Position numbers and translations under genes: made by a program. 64,000 bases of DNA, from the NCBI GenBank assembly GCA_003439945.1, contig QVRM01001433.1, forward strand, positions 1-64,000. The letters run 5' to 3'. Below are positions 11,968 to 24,700 of the stretch, piece after piece (positions within the stretch are counted from its first letter, which is position 1; the number at the start of each line of letters is the position of its first letter). This stretch comes from Dermanyssus gallinae. Lineage: Eukaryota > Arthropoda > Arachnida > Mesostigmata > Dermanyssidae. Under the pieces are notes generated by a model that worked only from the letters and a program-made list of their open reading frames with translations, searched no databases and had not been told where the DNA came from.

Positions 11968-14571
11968 CGAGGCCAGGAGGGAAAAGCCTCACGCTCGAAA
12001 CCAGGAGGGAGAAGCCTCACGCTTCAGCTCTTTCTTTAGTCTGTAGATGCGTCCCGAGCAGGTCCTACTACTTAGTCCTACTAAGTTAAATCAGGGGGGC
12101 TTATTTTCCAGCCGTTTTTTTTGCGCATGAACCCATCGAGGTATTTTAGGCCAACACCCCAGTTAGACGTCGAATCGCATCATTTAGCACTCTGGCGTCG
12201 CAGAAGACGCATATGTCCGTCAGTGCTTTTCCGCTCATCACCATGTACGACGAAAACTGGCCATGTCCGCTCAGCGCCTGGGCTGTGTAAATTTGTCATT
12301 AGTCACTGTGCCGTATATCACTTGCGCAAGTCCGTGATGAGGAAACGTGTCCACGTGCCTGTCGCGTCCTCACCAGGCGGATGGGTCCACATCTCTTTGC
12401 AAGTGTGACTGTGGCCTCTCGAGCCTCAGTTCACAATCTTTCCTAGCGGGCCGTCCCGAGTGCTAAATCTGCCCACACTAATGCGGCATAAAGCGCGACC
12501 GCTTCTGCAACATCAGCTAGTAAGCGCCGTGTGGGGTTTGACGCGCCTTCCTCCCGGGGTAGTATACGGGCCGGGTTGGCCGGCACTCGTACCACTACCA
12601 CTTATTGCGTAAGCTGATATATGGTAGGCCAGTTAGACCTGTGCCCAAGGTCACCTCTAGGTACTTGGCGTGGCAGGACGGCGTAAAAGCATTGGGCTCC
12701 AGGGCACTGTCCGCCTGCGGTTGGTTAGGAAATAGGCCTCGTTTTTTTGTTGTGGTGCTAACTTCAGGTGATGTTCAGTCATCCACCTGTTTATTCGATC
12801 AAGAGCCGTGTTCGTCCTAGCCAGGATAGTTCATGTGCAAGCGGTCACCACCAGTGCAAGATCATCCACCTAGACAATTGTTTCCACCCTATCCGGCCGG
12901 CCTGCGTCCGGCAAGCGTTGCCGCTTAGGCTTGCGTCGTAAGTTCGTCGCGCCATCCGTCTGACGCCCGAGTCAGAAGATCCCAGGAGAGCCGGCAAGCC
13001 AGGATAACGCACGGAGAGCTTTCGAGCTGTTGCGAGCGGTGTGTAGGGCGGGCTAGATCGGGCCACGCAGGCCTGCGTGGCCACGCGGCATCCAAAAATC
13101 AGACAAAGGCTAGCGGGTTGGCGGTGCCCGTCCGTAGTCTTTGCTACCCGAGGGACAGGGAGAACTCTGGCTAGAATCTGAACGGTATCTAAAATAACGC
13201 CTAGGGACCTGGCTAGTCCAGGCACGATGATCCAGCCTTGGCTGGATCCCCGGTCGCCTGGCAGGCAGCTATCAGGATAGGCTGTAGCCAGGGCTTCCTC
13301 GTCGAATGAAGTGTCCGCCAAGCTAGCAAACTGTTTTTTTTAAAAACGACTTTGGAGCAGTTTTGTTGGTGTACTGCATCTGCCATGTACTCCTTGTGTC
13401 ACGGGCGACGCGTGGTCGGCAAGACCAGTTCAAACGCTAGGTAGCGGTAGTCGCTTAGGGCTTCTTCGTTCTCATAGACTCGTCAGTCCTGTATTGGTCG
13501 TATAGTGGTCGGTCCTCCGCAAGACTAAGGTCAAAAAAAGATGTTTGACCTCGGCGCACGAATGTAGCAAAATCGACATGGTTGGCCAGGCTTGATTGAT
13601 TGATTGATTGAGGTGACGAGCAGTGATTAGCCGATAAGGCTTTACTGGCACTCACTGGCAACCGACCTGCTTGCGACCTGTCTGCCAGGCAAGTCTCTAT
13701 AAGACCGTCTCGAAATGACTGGGCCACGAGAGCCGCCAAAATCCGCTGTGTCCTTTCTGAGCGCCAATGGCGACGTATAGCAGAGGGGGTTCTGTGGCCG
13801 CTGGAATGCGCTCAATAACGGAGCGGAACAGAGTAACTACAGCTTTATCGCAGGGCCTGTCAGAATGTAAAATTCCTACCACAAGGTGGCAATCTTTGCC
13901 ATCGTTACCCGAAAACCAAGCAAGGGACTCCCAGGTGTCCATGCAACACTGCCGCCATACCTGGAGGCCTCTACTACTACCCTGGCATCTCCTCCTCGAG
14001 GACCGCTTATGCCCGACCGTATGCCGCCGCTACGCCCTGTATCAACACCCCGTTTAAGATCAGCCTCTGCGCAGTCCGTTCTTGTCGGAGCGAAGTCCCG
14101 TTGGGGATGTATCCGCAGGGCGTTTTCTAATGCCGAGAGTCTTAATACACGAATGATCCATCTCCTGCAGAGATTCTACGCCGTCGACGTCAATAGCGGG
14201 ACGGCCTGGCTTCTCAACTGGAACGTTAAGGTATCTCCTTATCGCCTTGCTGGTAGGGAGCAGAGGATCTTGGGGCGGCCTTGCATGGCCCGACAACGGG
14301 CATACGGGCATTTCTTGTTGTTCCTCTTTTGTTCTTGCAGATATCTCGGGAAATGCAAGCAATGCTGTCGCGAGAATGTTAGATTATGCAATGCACACTT
14401 GTTGAATCGCCTCACATGTCTACACTGGGTGCGTTGGTCTTCGTCTGCTCTGTACGTGGGAGTGCGCGCGGAGACGAGATGACTTCGTCTTTGTCTGCAC
14501 CGTCCGCCGGACTACGCGCGGAGACGAGATGGCTTCGTCTTCTCTCGCACACACTCTCGCACTGTTGAAAC
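11968..14571 (-). mobile_element. R1-type LINE (family B), dead (copy A)
   Basis: Minus-strand non-LTR remnant. ORF1-like sequence lies at the right (14571 to about 13697), with frames reading LAFPEISARTKEEQQEMP and AATEPPLLYVAIGAQKGHSG. RT and C-terminal scraps lie to the left. The 3' UTR carries a twice-repeated 'ccaggaggga(a/g)aagcctcacgc' (11971-12021). Copy B (33930-38308) is the same remnant and retains a YVDD RT box fragment (frame 34854-34639) and a tail of family C-terminus (34541-34251). The R1 assignment follows the C-terminus, best seen in the separate fragment 39666-40285. All frames are short and shifted. Confidence 0.65.
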
Positions 14572-16570
14572 ATAATGGCCGCAAATCGCTCGCCGAAAGG
14601 CAAGGTTTCCGGCCCCGACGGAATACCAGCAGAGGCAGTGAAGATCAGCCTACAAAAGCAGCCAGAATTGTTTAAGCGGATGGCAGACAAGATCCTTTAA
14701 GAGGGAGTTTATCCACCAAAGTGGAAGATAGAGGACCTTGTATTGATAAGGAAACTAGGAAAGCTGCCGTCCCATATGTTTCCTAGAGAAACTGATGATG
14801 ATGATGATACTCAATAACAGGGGTCTTGATAAGGTAACCAGGAAAGCTGCTGACAGACCCAGGGTATCGTCCGATATGTTCCTAGAGATCATCGGGAAGA
14901 CATTCGAGGCGATACTCAACAACAGGCTGATAGCTGGATTAGAGTGAAATAGAGTTTGGCTTCCGACATAAGTGCTCGGCAGAAATGGCCACGAATCAGG
15001 TGCTAGAGGAAAGCAGCGAGAAAGAAACTAGTGGACGAAAGCACTTTGCATGGCCGTCCTTCTGGACGTCCGTAATGTCTTCTTGGCGGTCCATGTCACG
15101 GTGCGCAATGCGGACGCACTCAGAGGGCGGCCCCAGCTTGCCATCGAAGTATTAAACGACTGGACAGCGGGGCATCGGCTTCGGCTGGACCTTGAGAAAA
15201 GTCAGGCTGTGCATCTCACAGGACGGAAGAAGTACGGAGAGGTCCAACTAGCATTCGATGGAGTGGCCATCGAAGTCAAGCAGTCGGTCCGATACGTTGG
15301 ATGTGACCATTAACAAAGCCCTCAATGGCAACAAACACATTGATAAGATGACCGCCAAGGCAGAAATAATCGTACACAGCCTGGAACAAATTCTGCCAAG
15401 GACACAGGGAGCGGCGGAGGGCAAGAGAAGGCTTCTTGCCTCTGTGGTAGAGTCTACCGTGCTCTACGCCGCATCCACGTGGGGTCCCAATGCAATGGAG
15501 TTAAAGAGGAACAGAGACCGGCTTCTGAAGACGTAGCGGAAGCTTGCGATAAGAATCGCCAACGCGTATTGCACGATCGAAACAATAGCGGTGATCGAGA
15601 TTGCCAGGCTCACGCCGGAGCCTAGGCTAATCAAAGAGTGAGTGCGGCGAAGACGAGAACGCCAGAAGAAGAGGCAGCTCAACAGCAAACGCTCGAGGGT
15701 TAGCTACGGGATAGAGCCAATTGTTACCGGAGGCCCCAGGAGCCTGGACTCGCCAGAACCCCCTGACCTAGATAAATGGTTCAACAGAAAGCATGGCCAC
15801 GTCACCTAATACCTGTCGCAGGTACTGACGGAGCACGGATACTTTCAGAAGTACTTGCACAAGATAGGTAAAGTCGCGGAGTCTACGTATATTACATACG
15901 TGTAGGATAGCAGGGTCCGTTAAGCAGCGCGGTCATAGACAGCGTCGGTTGGCGGCAATGCCGAAGCAAACTAAAGACATGGCGCCAAGTAGAAGATGCT
16001 GCCCCAGTAGCGAAGACGCGGGAAGCCAGTAAATGCGCGGGCAAATCTTTAATATTAAAGGAGGCATGCAAATAAATGAGTTAGTAGTCGTTGGTACGAG
16101 CCAGACAGAGTACGTCTGTTACTTGAGCGAGAGAATGGTAAACTCGTTACGGTCGCCGGCCGGTCATGGGGGTGGTGGACACTACAATATTGCACTGGCG
16201 AGGTCGACGATGTCACTCACACCGTCTTCCTCTGCCAAACACTTGAAGCAGTATGAGCAGGCAGACGGACAGTGGCAGCCCCGGGCATGACGGTAACCGA
16301 CCTGGTCGACGTCATGCTCAAATAGAAAACGAGAAGAAATGGAAACAGAGGATGAACCTGGTGGAAGGCGTAATGAGGCTAAAGAACGAACTGGAGTGAG
16401 TACGGGGGGGCGGGAGCCGACGGCAGGAGACGTCCACAGCGAGCAGCTCACGCCGAGCGGGGAAATGTATAAATGGAGTACAGGCAGAGGAATCTCAATT
16501 TTCAGTGATGTAAAACGAAAGTGTACCACTCGTGGAAATGGTTATATCAGTAAAACTTTAATACTAAGAT
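14571..16570 (+). mobile_element. R1-type LINE (family A), dead (copy A)
   Basis: Closely related to the intact-RT element at 54505-56580. It starts at the same 'taatggccgc' point (RSPKGKVSGPDGIPAEAVK) and ends at a matching 3' UTR (agtgtaaaacgaaagtgtacc near 16507). An internal deletion joins the RT box LLDVRN (15057) to VTVRNADAL (15095), removing the YADD catalytic core. Copy B has the same deletion, so it predates the duplication. Several frameshifts and stops are also present. Copy A keeps the empty target site (15958-15969) for the R1 fragment found at 39666 in copy B. Confidence 0.8.
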
Positions 16571-16898
16571 AAGACAACGCGTACTGCGCATCATCACGGT
16601 GAGTAAGTATATATTTGTTTGGCAAGTCCGACGAGCGATTAATAATTGTAGTGGGTGTGTACTTCGTGCGCAATGATGAACGAGCCATGCGATTATACCA
16701 ATCCAAAGCCGGACAACATTTATGCATATATATATATATATATATATACATATATAAAATATTGAGATGATCTATTAATCGTTTACAATACGTTTGCACA
16801 CTCGGCAGTGTTCGCTTTTAATATATATACGACAAGAATGCCATACGATCAGTTCCCGCTCGAAGCAGTTTTGACAAGAATATTTTACTGAGAGATAC

Positions 16899-17467
16899 TA
16901 AGTGTTGCATATATAATGGCCGCGGGTAGAAGTTTGTATTTGCGCGCCATGATGATGATCTCTGCATGTTGGCACGACGCCCGCCCCTGCGCTGTTCGCG
17001 CACTGTCACGATCCCGGTCGTCATCTGTATAAAAGGGATGCGCGCCATTTCATCTACCCCCTAGTTAGTCTGAGCGTTCGGCGTAACGTGTGCTCAGCGA
17101 TCCCTCAGCCTGGCGGCGACCGGGACGTCCAACGGCGTGGCAGCGACAGTGGCGTCAGCGTGCCAGTGAAACTGCTCTAGGGTGGTGAGTGAGAGCGTAG
17201 CAGGCAGGCGCATATATATACCTGGTGAACGATTGCTACAGATATGTACGCGCGATATTGAGCGATATTGAGAGCGCAGCGATATTGAGAATGTGTAGTA
17301 GTCTGTGTGAGTTCTAGCGGCGAAACAACTTCACGCTAACCGCCGGGACATAGAGTAGTGAGTTAGGCTAGGCAATGGTACGAGGAGAGGCCGCGCTGCC
17401 GTATTGCTCGCTCTCTTGCGTATCGTGAATTATAATCAATAAGCATCGGTGAGTGTGTGAACCCGCG
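16899..17467 (+). promoter_or_regulatory. LTR-like promoter segment (copy A)
   Basis: Candidate solo LTR or Pol II promoter. TATAAAA (17028-17034) lies about 35 bases before an initiator-like 'tagttagtc', followed by a GC-rich transcribed-like stretch and an AATCAATAAGC polyadenylation-like site (17438). TG and CA ends are plausible (tgttgc.. to ..cgcgca), but no 5-bp target duplication is visible. A short tandem 'gcgatattgag' occurs three times (17252-17290). Copy B keeps the TATA box (41261-41267) and start region but is cut at about 41473 by a TA tract. Confidence 0.35.
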
Positions 17468-17497
17468 CATTTTCGTCTGTCTTCCTTCTTTCTCCAC

Positions 17498-18950
17498 ATA
17501 CGGTAATACTACGGTCGCTCACCTCGAGAAAAACAGGGATCTGCAAGCCTTACTTGATAAGGTCTGGAAAGGAAACAATAATGTATTTTCACTTTCTCCC
17601 GTCCCTGTTTCCGAGGTTCTAGGTGTTCTCTCCAGTCTCAAGGCAAACTGAAGCCTAGTTGTCACTGGTATGCCTGCAAAATTGTTAAAGCTATCAGCTT
17701 TTACGATTGCAGGGCCTCTGACTTCCATTATAAATCGCTCGTTTGAGTCCGGAAATTTCCCGAAATTTTGATGCAGATTTGCACCAGTCTCTCCTGAATG
17801 TTGACAATACAATTGGCATTTTTAATACTTTTGATTTAGTTGTCAATGCCGATAAAACTAATTTTGTAGTTTTTCGCTCATCGCCGAGGCATCAGGCATT
17901 GTCTAACAACCAACTACTGGAGCTATGAAACATTGAGCTCTCGCAGACCGTCAGGTGCCTGGGGCTCATTCTCCAGGAAAATATAAAGTGGCATTCTCGC
18001 ATAGAATATACATAATGCACCCAAGTGCTATGCTGTAATATCGGCGCTGCACAGAACGAAATTGATGGGGTCCACACAGAGGACTTATTTCTGGTGTACA
18101 AGGCCGTGTTCTTACTGGTACTATGCTATGGTATCGTTCTCTGGGGTGGTTGATATGACGGAATTCTCCGGAGAGTCAGAGTAATACAGAATGATGCACT
18201 TAGAGCCATTTTTCTATAAGACAAAAAGATTCGGTCCATGATTTATTTACTTGATAGAACCTACTCAAAGTAGAAAAAATTTGCACGCTGCGGGCTTCTA
18301 TGCTAGCATATCAAATTTCGCGAGGTATTGTACCAGCGGAGATTGCGTTTCCACTAATTCCTACGCCAAATCGGACATCAGCTAGGCGTGCAGCAACTTT
18401 CGCAGTGACCTCAGTATCCTTGAAGTCTAGTCAACACTCACTTGTATGCCGTCTGCCCGAAACTTGGACTTGGATTTCTAAAAATATTAGATGCCTCACA
18501 TCGAAGCACCTCTTTGCTCGCGAAGTAAAAAATGCCTTTTAATTTCACAGTCTGAATCAGTCCGGTGATCTAGTTATATTCTAAATCGGGGTTATTAGTG
18601 CTTTTTATAAAGGATCACCTTCCCAAATTAATTTGTTTTTAATTTTTCAGTGTGTTTTTACCTGATGTCGTTGTGTACTATATAGATGCTGTGTGAGTCT
18701 CGCGCGTACTCGTATATGTGAGCGCGTGCTGCCTCACCTATTGCTGTACATACTAACAAACGCTGTATAGAAATGCTTGTGATGAGGCTTATTGTGATTA
18801 TGTATTGTGTTCTTTCAAATATTGTCGAGTGTGACTTTTGTCTTGGTGTTTGATTTATTTTGTAAACATTTTTATTTACCAAGAACTTAAGCATTGCAGA
18901 ATGCAGTTTTGTTGAATAAACTACGTTTGAAACTTGAAAAACTATATATG
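17498..18950 (+). mobile_element. LINE family L3, dead, RT core deleted (copy A)
   Basis: Matches 48763-50840 in copy B. About 600 bp carrying most of the RT, including FADD, is missing at 17757, where 'ggaaatttcccg' joins 'aaattttgat'. Downstream parts are recognisable: VNADKTNFVVF, VLLVLCYGIVLWGG-like sequence and a C-terminal frame at 18300-18542 (MLAYQISRGIVPAEIAFPLI). It ends at 'gtttgaaacttgaaaaactatatat'. It belongs to an APE-type LINE group (jockey/CR1-like); the exact clade is unclear. It cannot encode a working RT. Confidence 0.7.
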
Positions 18951-19849
18951 AGGGCTCCAATACATTTGCACTGGACAAACATTTTCCAGACATTTAGGTG
19001 GCAACTCTGTTGTTAAAACACTTAGGAATATTTCACCGCACCTTGAACATCGCTTATTTGCTTTGTGGTGTTCAACGACTCGAGGTAATTTGCGGTAAAC
19101 CCCGTGAATGGCGAAACATGTAACGGCGTAGCGGTTAGATAATACCGACCTTAATAGTGATTGAACCCTAAATGCCCCTGTAAGATGCAAGTCAGGGTCT
19201 ATTTATGCACATCTACTCCCTTGTGCAGGATAAACTATTTTAGACGTTGGAAAGTATGCTTGTCCACAAATATAGACAAATGTGAATTTTGTCAAGGGGC
19301 ATGCTTGCCAGATATAGAGTATTCTAGGGGGTCGAAGCGGCTTTTACCTCTGAATTGCGTCGCTTCAGTTTTGGTCAAATCTCGGAATTGGGAAATAAAG
19401 TTGAACGAGTCCGACAAGAGCTTGGAGACCTAAATATATTTCAGAGATATAGTTCATGGCTATCATCACTTGGTCTGTTCGAATACGAACTTCCACGAGG
19501 AGAGGAATACCGAGTGCGTCTGTCGACTGTGCGTTCAAGATCCTATTTTAATATCTCTGAAATAAATGTGAAGAATTTTGGTCAGATTTGACTGGATCAA
19601 ACGGCTGAAGCTCGTTGGCAGGCTTGTATTATTTGGTCAGAAACTTGTACTTAAAACGGACCAGTTTCACAGATATCCAAGCTGTCTGCGTATCTCTCTC
19701 TCTCTTCTCTAACAAGTTTACTGGGACTTTGTATTTTAGTATGTAGATCATCAAAGGGGCTCAATCAGAGGGGAGGGAGAGATTCTCTTTCTGCGCTCCT
19801 GTCGCAAAAAGAGGAAGCACCGAGGACCATTAATAATGACTCTATTATG
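18951..19849. other. Unclassified stretch; 309-bp indel between copies
   Basis: Matches 50897-51490 in copy B except that 309 bp are missing there between two 'ctatttta' repeats (19234 and 19543 in copy A). Frames of 78-90 codons lie here (19161-19433, 19355-19591) with no recognised domain. A CT-rich tract lies at 19692-19705. Confidence 0.5.
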
Positions 19850-19851
19850 TA

Positions 19852-21142
19852 CAGGTAGTTCAACAAGTTCTTAAAATGAAAACGAAGAATTTTCCAAATA
19901 TTGTTTTTAATTTTTTCTTATTTGATATACTCCCCGAGAAGCTCAATACACTTTTCCCACCGAGATTTCAGAGCATTTATACCTCTTGAGTAGAATTCCG
20001 CGTCTTTAGACTGAAAATAGGCATTGACAGCAGCCTTAACCTCTTCATTGCTGGAAAAACGCTTTCCACCGAGACTATTCTTCAAATGTCCGAAGAGGAA
20101 ATAATCAGAGAGGGCCAGGTCTGGAGAATAGGAAGGTTGTTCAATAAGTTCGAACCTCAGTTGGGCCAGTTTTGCCGTTGCTTGCCGCGACTTGTGTGCG
20201 GGAGCATTGTCCTGGTGAAACAGGACAACCTTCTTCTGCAAAGCGGGCCGTTTCACGATGAGTTCTTGCTTCAGGCAGTCCAACAGTCTTGCATAATATT
20301 CTCCCGTGATCGTTTTACCGCTCTCAAGGTAGTCGACCAGAATTATTCCACGTTAGTCCCAAAAAACCGTAGCCATCATCTTTCCGGCCGATGCCGTTGT
20401 CCGCACCCTCTTCGGAGGTCCTTCACCAGGTGCACACCATTGACGAGATGCTTCTTGGGTCTCGGGAGTGTAGTGATGGACCCAGCTTTCATCGACGGTC
20501 ACAAATCTGCGCCAAAAATCCGACGGATTTTTCGACGTCTTGGCCAAATTTCGCTGTGAAGCGGAAACACGCGCGTCTTTTTGGCCTTGGTTGAGCAAAT
20601 GCGGCACCCATTTTGCTCTGAGGTTTTTCATCTTCAAGTTTTCGTGCAGGATGAAATGCACTCTACCCAAACTGATCCCCAAGGCCTCCGCTATCTCCCT
20701 AATGTTCACTCGCTTATCTGCGGCAACGATTTTCCGCACTTTTTCCACGTTTTCCTCATCAGTTGCCGTTTTTGGGCGTCCTGAACGTAGTTCATCCTCG
20801 GTGCTCCTGCGACCTCTTTTTAACTTATTAATCCAGTTGGAAACAGTGGCAAAACATGGCGCAGAGTCACCGTACACCTCGTCTAACTCAGTTTTCACTT
20901 GGGTCGCATTCCAACCTTTGAAATAAAAATGCTTGATAACCACTCGAAACTCTTTTTTTCTCAATTTTTCAAAATCACGCCGATACGTTGCACGGGAAAA
21001 GCGATCAAACGAAATCGCAACGGCCAATCACCATAATATTTTGACTGCTAGCATTCGAAAAGTTGCCGTTTCCAATAACGGTGAAAGCGCGCCAAAATTC
21101 GAATTCTGAAAAGCTAATTTTAAGAACTTGTTGAACTACCTG
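19852..21142 (-). mobile_element. Mariner transposon (copy A)
   Basis: 1291-bp element with 26-bp perfect terminal inverted repeats beginning CAGGTAGTTCAACAAGTTCT, flanked by TA (19850-19851 and 21143-21144). Copy B has no element at the equivalent position: it reads 'gtattctgttttgcgaacg' near 51505 where copy A has 'ctattatgta'+element+'ttgcaaacg'. The insertion therefore occurred after the duplication (or was precisely lost in B). A second mariner of the same family lies at 43480-44771 in opposite orientation. Confidence 0.95.
19918..21027 (-). pseudogene. Mariner transposase, nonsense mutation (copy A)
   Basis: DD34D mariner transposase, about 370 codons in one frame. The N-terminal helix-turn-helix region includes KHFYFKGWNATQV and REIAEALGIS. 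Catalytic residues are present: first Asp in VDESWVHHY, second in HQDNAPAH, third in SPDLALSDYFLF, with 34 residues between the last two. A TAA stop (20353-20355), directly after the WD of ATVFWD, cuts the protein about two-thirds through; the other copy has CAA there. No in-frame ATG is seen at the N-terminus (the open frame begins with TTG after a TGA). It would normally cut and paste the element by binding its terminal repeats; this copy cannot make full-length protein. Confidence 0.9.
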
Positions 21143-21285
21143 TATTGCAAACGCTGGTAGAAAAGGAAAAACTTCCATGGGTTCCAGGACGTTTAAGGAC
21201 GTTTAGGACGGCTCCTTTTAGCGCAACGACAAATGAGGCGTCGCAATGGAGAGGAACCCACGGCGAGCCGTGGTTTGGATCTCTC

Positions 21286-21343
21286 TCTCTTTCATGCCGA
21301 GTTTTACCAAACGCTAAAATAAGTACATACAGTTATGGAAGAC

Positions 21344-21379
<36 letters not shown>

Positions 21380-21772
21380 CATATATATATTCTAAACATT
21401 TGGCTACTGTGATAAGGAATATTGCCAGGAATATAAGGTAGATAGATAAAATGTAACGTTTTTGTACCATGAAGCTCTTGTAAACATTGTTTTATAGAAG
21501 AATACATTTGACTGTCTTCTGCCTTATATTGTACACACTCGAGGTTAGCCAGATGGCTAGCTATAATTGTACCGAGGGCTGTTTCACGTTTTGTGTTTGG
21601 CATCTGACTGTTGGACCCGACGAGTACGGTATTGCGCGCAAATGAAAATGATGATGTTGACCCCAGACTCATTTTGTTCCAAAGATGTGTTCCGGTAAAT
21701 CATGGATTAATTGATTGTTGTTACAGCAAAGCAAAAAGCATAAATACGATGTTCTAAGATGGTCCAGAGAGT
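21286..21772. other. Spacer between copies with TA tract
   Basis: Unique within the window. Contains a (TA)n/CATA tract (about 21346-21390). No gene is seen. By tandem geometry it belongs to the left end of copy B, and its partner would lie left of base 1. Confidence 0.5.
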
Positions 21773-24700
21773 ATTTGTTACCTATGCAAATTAAGTTGTC
21801 GCGTTATTGCAAGAGGGACAATGTACAATGACATAAACCTCGTGACGCGATCATCGGAATTGTGGACTTTCGGTTCAGCAATACCGGCGCCCTGTCGGAT
21901 ATAGACCGGTACGTGGTGACATAAAGAGCGCCGCGCGAAAACTTTGACACCCTGTAAAGCCGCCAACTGCTTGCTACGTCTGCGTCCATTATAGCTGCGC
22001 CTTGCGACTTATAACTCCGTATCGATAAAGAGAGATCAGTTTTCCAACATGGCGCCAGCTGCCCGGACGCATTTTCTGACTGCTCTTATAACTGTGTACT
22101 TTCTGGCAAAAGTCCAGAGCAAAACTAGTGCTTTTTGCGACAAGGAGGACACTCAGGACACAATGAATGTTGTGACTATCTACCCCAGCGTACCGCGCCG
22201 CAGTGTCACCAAGGCCCACACACTTCGAGCCACAGCACTTGTGATCGTCCTGTTACAAGGAGGAGATATCGAGGTACATCCTGGTCCTCCGTATCTCACT
22301 TGTGGAGGACAATTTCAACAAGTCAGTAACAGCACGGTCTGCGAGAACTGTGACAAGCATGTTCACAAACAGTGCAGCTATCATATTCCTGATAAGGCAA
22401 CAACGTCCAGTGGTGTGGAGTACAACCGTAGCTTATCGCTCGCCGCGAGTCGACCAGCTTCACGGAACTTCATGGCCTTGGTCTTGCCGATGTTTTACAA
22501 GGCCATGAAGTTCCGTAAGACGTGCAAGTCTTGCTTCTGGGTCGAGGTCTCAACGATAGTTTCTAAGTCGATATCTGTCATGTATTCTTGCAATTCTCCC
22601 TGGGAGATACCGACGCTTACAAAGCGGATCGACGAGCTATCTAGAACGACCAAATCAAACGGTAACGTCAGCAGACAACAGCAACTGCCAATCGGCCGAA
22701 CGCAGGCTCAAACGTCCCAAAAATGATCGCCCTTCGCCAACGTGGTTTGCACGTACAAACACCACACACACCGCGACGTCTTGGCTTTTACGACGACGTC
22801 CATTGGAAGAACGTACATGGACGTACACCAACGAAGCCAAAGAAACGTGACGACAGGTGGCGTACACAAGAATGGAGAGATCGCACAACCAAAGCCACCA
22901 CCACCGGCACGAACAGGATGACACATCTAGGGGTAGTCAAAGACGAAGACGTACCTGAGCGACCACGGCAAAGAGCACTGTTTGTAAGCCATATTGATCT
23001 CACACACAACGAGTCAGACATTCAGGATTATGTTACTCGAATCGTTGGAACTAGCTTGGGCGTAAAAGTAACAAAGCTTGCTGGGCTTAACCAAGCATAC
23101 TACAACACCTTCCATATTATAGTCAATCAGGACACTTGTTCTATTTAATTATACCTAACTGTATGGACGGAAGGTACACGGTTTAGGCCGTTTCGAGGCC
23201 AATTAAAACCGTACAGTACAGAGTATTTACTGCACCACAACCACCGTCTTCAGGACTAGGTCATAAACGACCCCGAACCAAACAGTCTAATGCAATGCTG
23301 GTCGAGGGTAGCCCACCAAATTGACTTCAAATCAAATGCAACAACAACACACTTGTTAACGGCCAAATGTGCAGAACTCAAGACAATATCCCAATGTATT
23401 TTTTGTACAAACACAGCAGCTTGTACTACACAAACACAAGATCTACTATGGTAAAGCTATAAAGGCCCCCGGTAGAGGACGACCGAAATGGGGGGTCTCA
23501 GTCGCTGTACGCACTACCGAATGGTCTAGATTACTTAAGTACACGGCTACGCTGCTTGTTGTTGAAATAAGGGACTTTTGTTTAATATGTATATACAGCT
23601 CACCTGACCGCAACGTGTCAGACATTTTACTTGATATAAGAGAGTCCCTGATGCTATGCACAGACAATTATAAACACACTATCATAGCACGAGACATGAA
23701 TTTTAATCTCGCTAAAGATGACTCACGAGCGATAGCTTTTATGGAGGGAGTGAGGGAAATGGGCTTGCAAATAGAAAGTAATTATTCCAGCGTTACATAT
23801 ATGGAATGAAAAGAGTGATGTAGACCTAATTATGAGTACCTCTAGTGATCCGGGAGCTTACATAAAATACCATAAAACGACAATTTCAGCCGAGCGGAAG
23901 CACTGTAAGGTTCTCTTCAGCCTTGCGCATACGAAGATAACTGGCCGTGACAAACGAATTTCCCTCGCAAAATAAGTCTCAGCAAGCTAGAACAAGCCTT
24001 ATATCTAGACACAGACTTATACGAGCGCTCACTTTGGTAGGCCATTCAATCTGCAGCATTATATAAGAGGAACACTGCGACGAGACACAAACCGTGGTTC
24101 TATTGCGAGTGCAAAACCATCAAAACGCGCATTTGCTGCCGCAACGATTGGAACCTATCAGGGCTGGCAAACCTAGCGGGCCTAAATAAAACGTATAAGC
24201 GAATGATTCAGAGGAAGAAGAACGAGACTGCGCAGCGCACACAACAAGTAAAAGAAAGCATCCAAAAACCATGAATCCTCTTACCGAAGAAACCTGCTGT
24301 AGCAAACCTACTAATAAACGACGAAGAAAGGGTCTCGCATTTCACAACCCTACTGAGTCACGATGTACAACTGCCTGACAATGAACAAGCACCCCATATA
24401 GACCCTGACTGGGCAGACTTTACGGAAGGGGAGGATCGAATGGCTATACTAGCGAAGAAGAACGGAAAATCATCAGGTTCTGATGATGTTTACTACAAAC
24501 ATCTTAAGCAGGGAATAGCGCACGTTCCGTGCATGCTTAGAACAAAGGCACATCTCCCACCAATGGCGCCGAAGCTACCTGCAACCAATTTACAAAAACA
24601 AAGGCGACGCCACAGACCCAGCGAACCACCGCAGGATAGCATTAACTAGCGTAGTCTACAAAATATTAACCTCACTAATTGTGACTTGACTATACTGCAA

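Larger units (their letters stand above)
1..21285 (+). repeat. Tandem duplication, copy A
   Basis: This block matches 21773-51658 in the same orientation and order. Base 1 aligns with 21773, with two substitutions in the first 180 bases. About 240 bases from 18300 match those from 50168 with roughly 13 differences. Similarity ends on the right near 21285 (copy B 51658), where both copies carry 'ttggatctc' and then diverge. Copy A is cut on the left by the window edge. Because copy B's right end corresponds to 21285, the duplication junction should lie near 21285, and the spacer 21286-21772 would then match sequence left of base 1. The copies differ by many insertions and deletions, listed as separate entries. 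Confidence 0.9.

Noticed and set aside
14459..14545. Two direct repeats of 'cgcggagacgagatg' as a regulatory array or CRISPR
   Set aside because: Only two units and they lie in the presumed R1 family B ORF1 start; no array.
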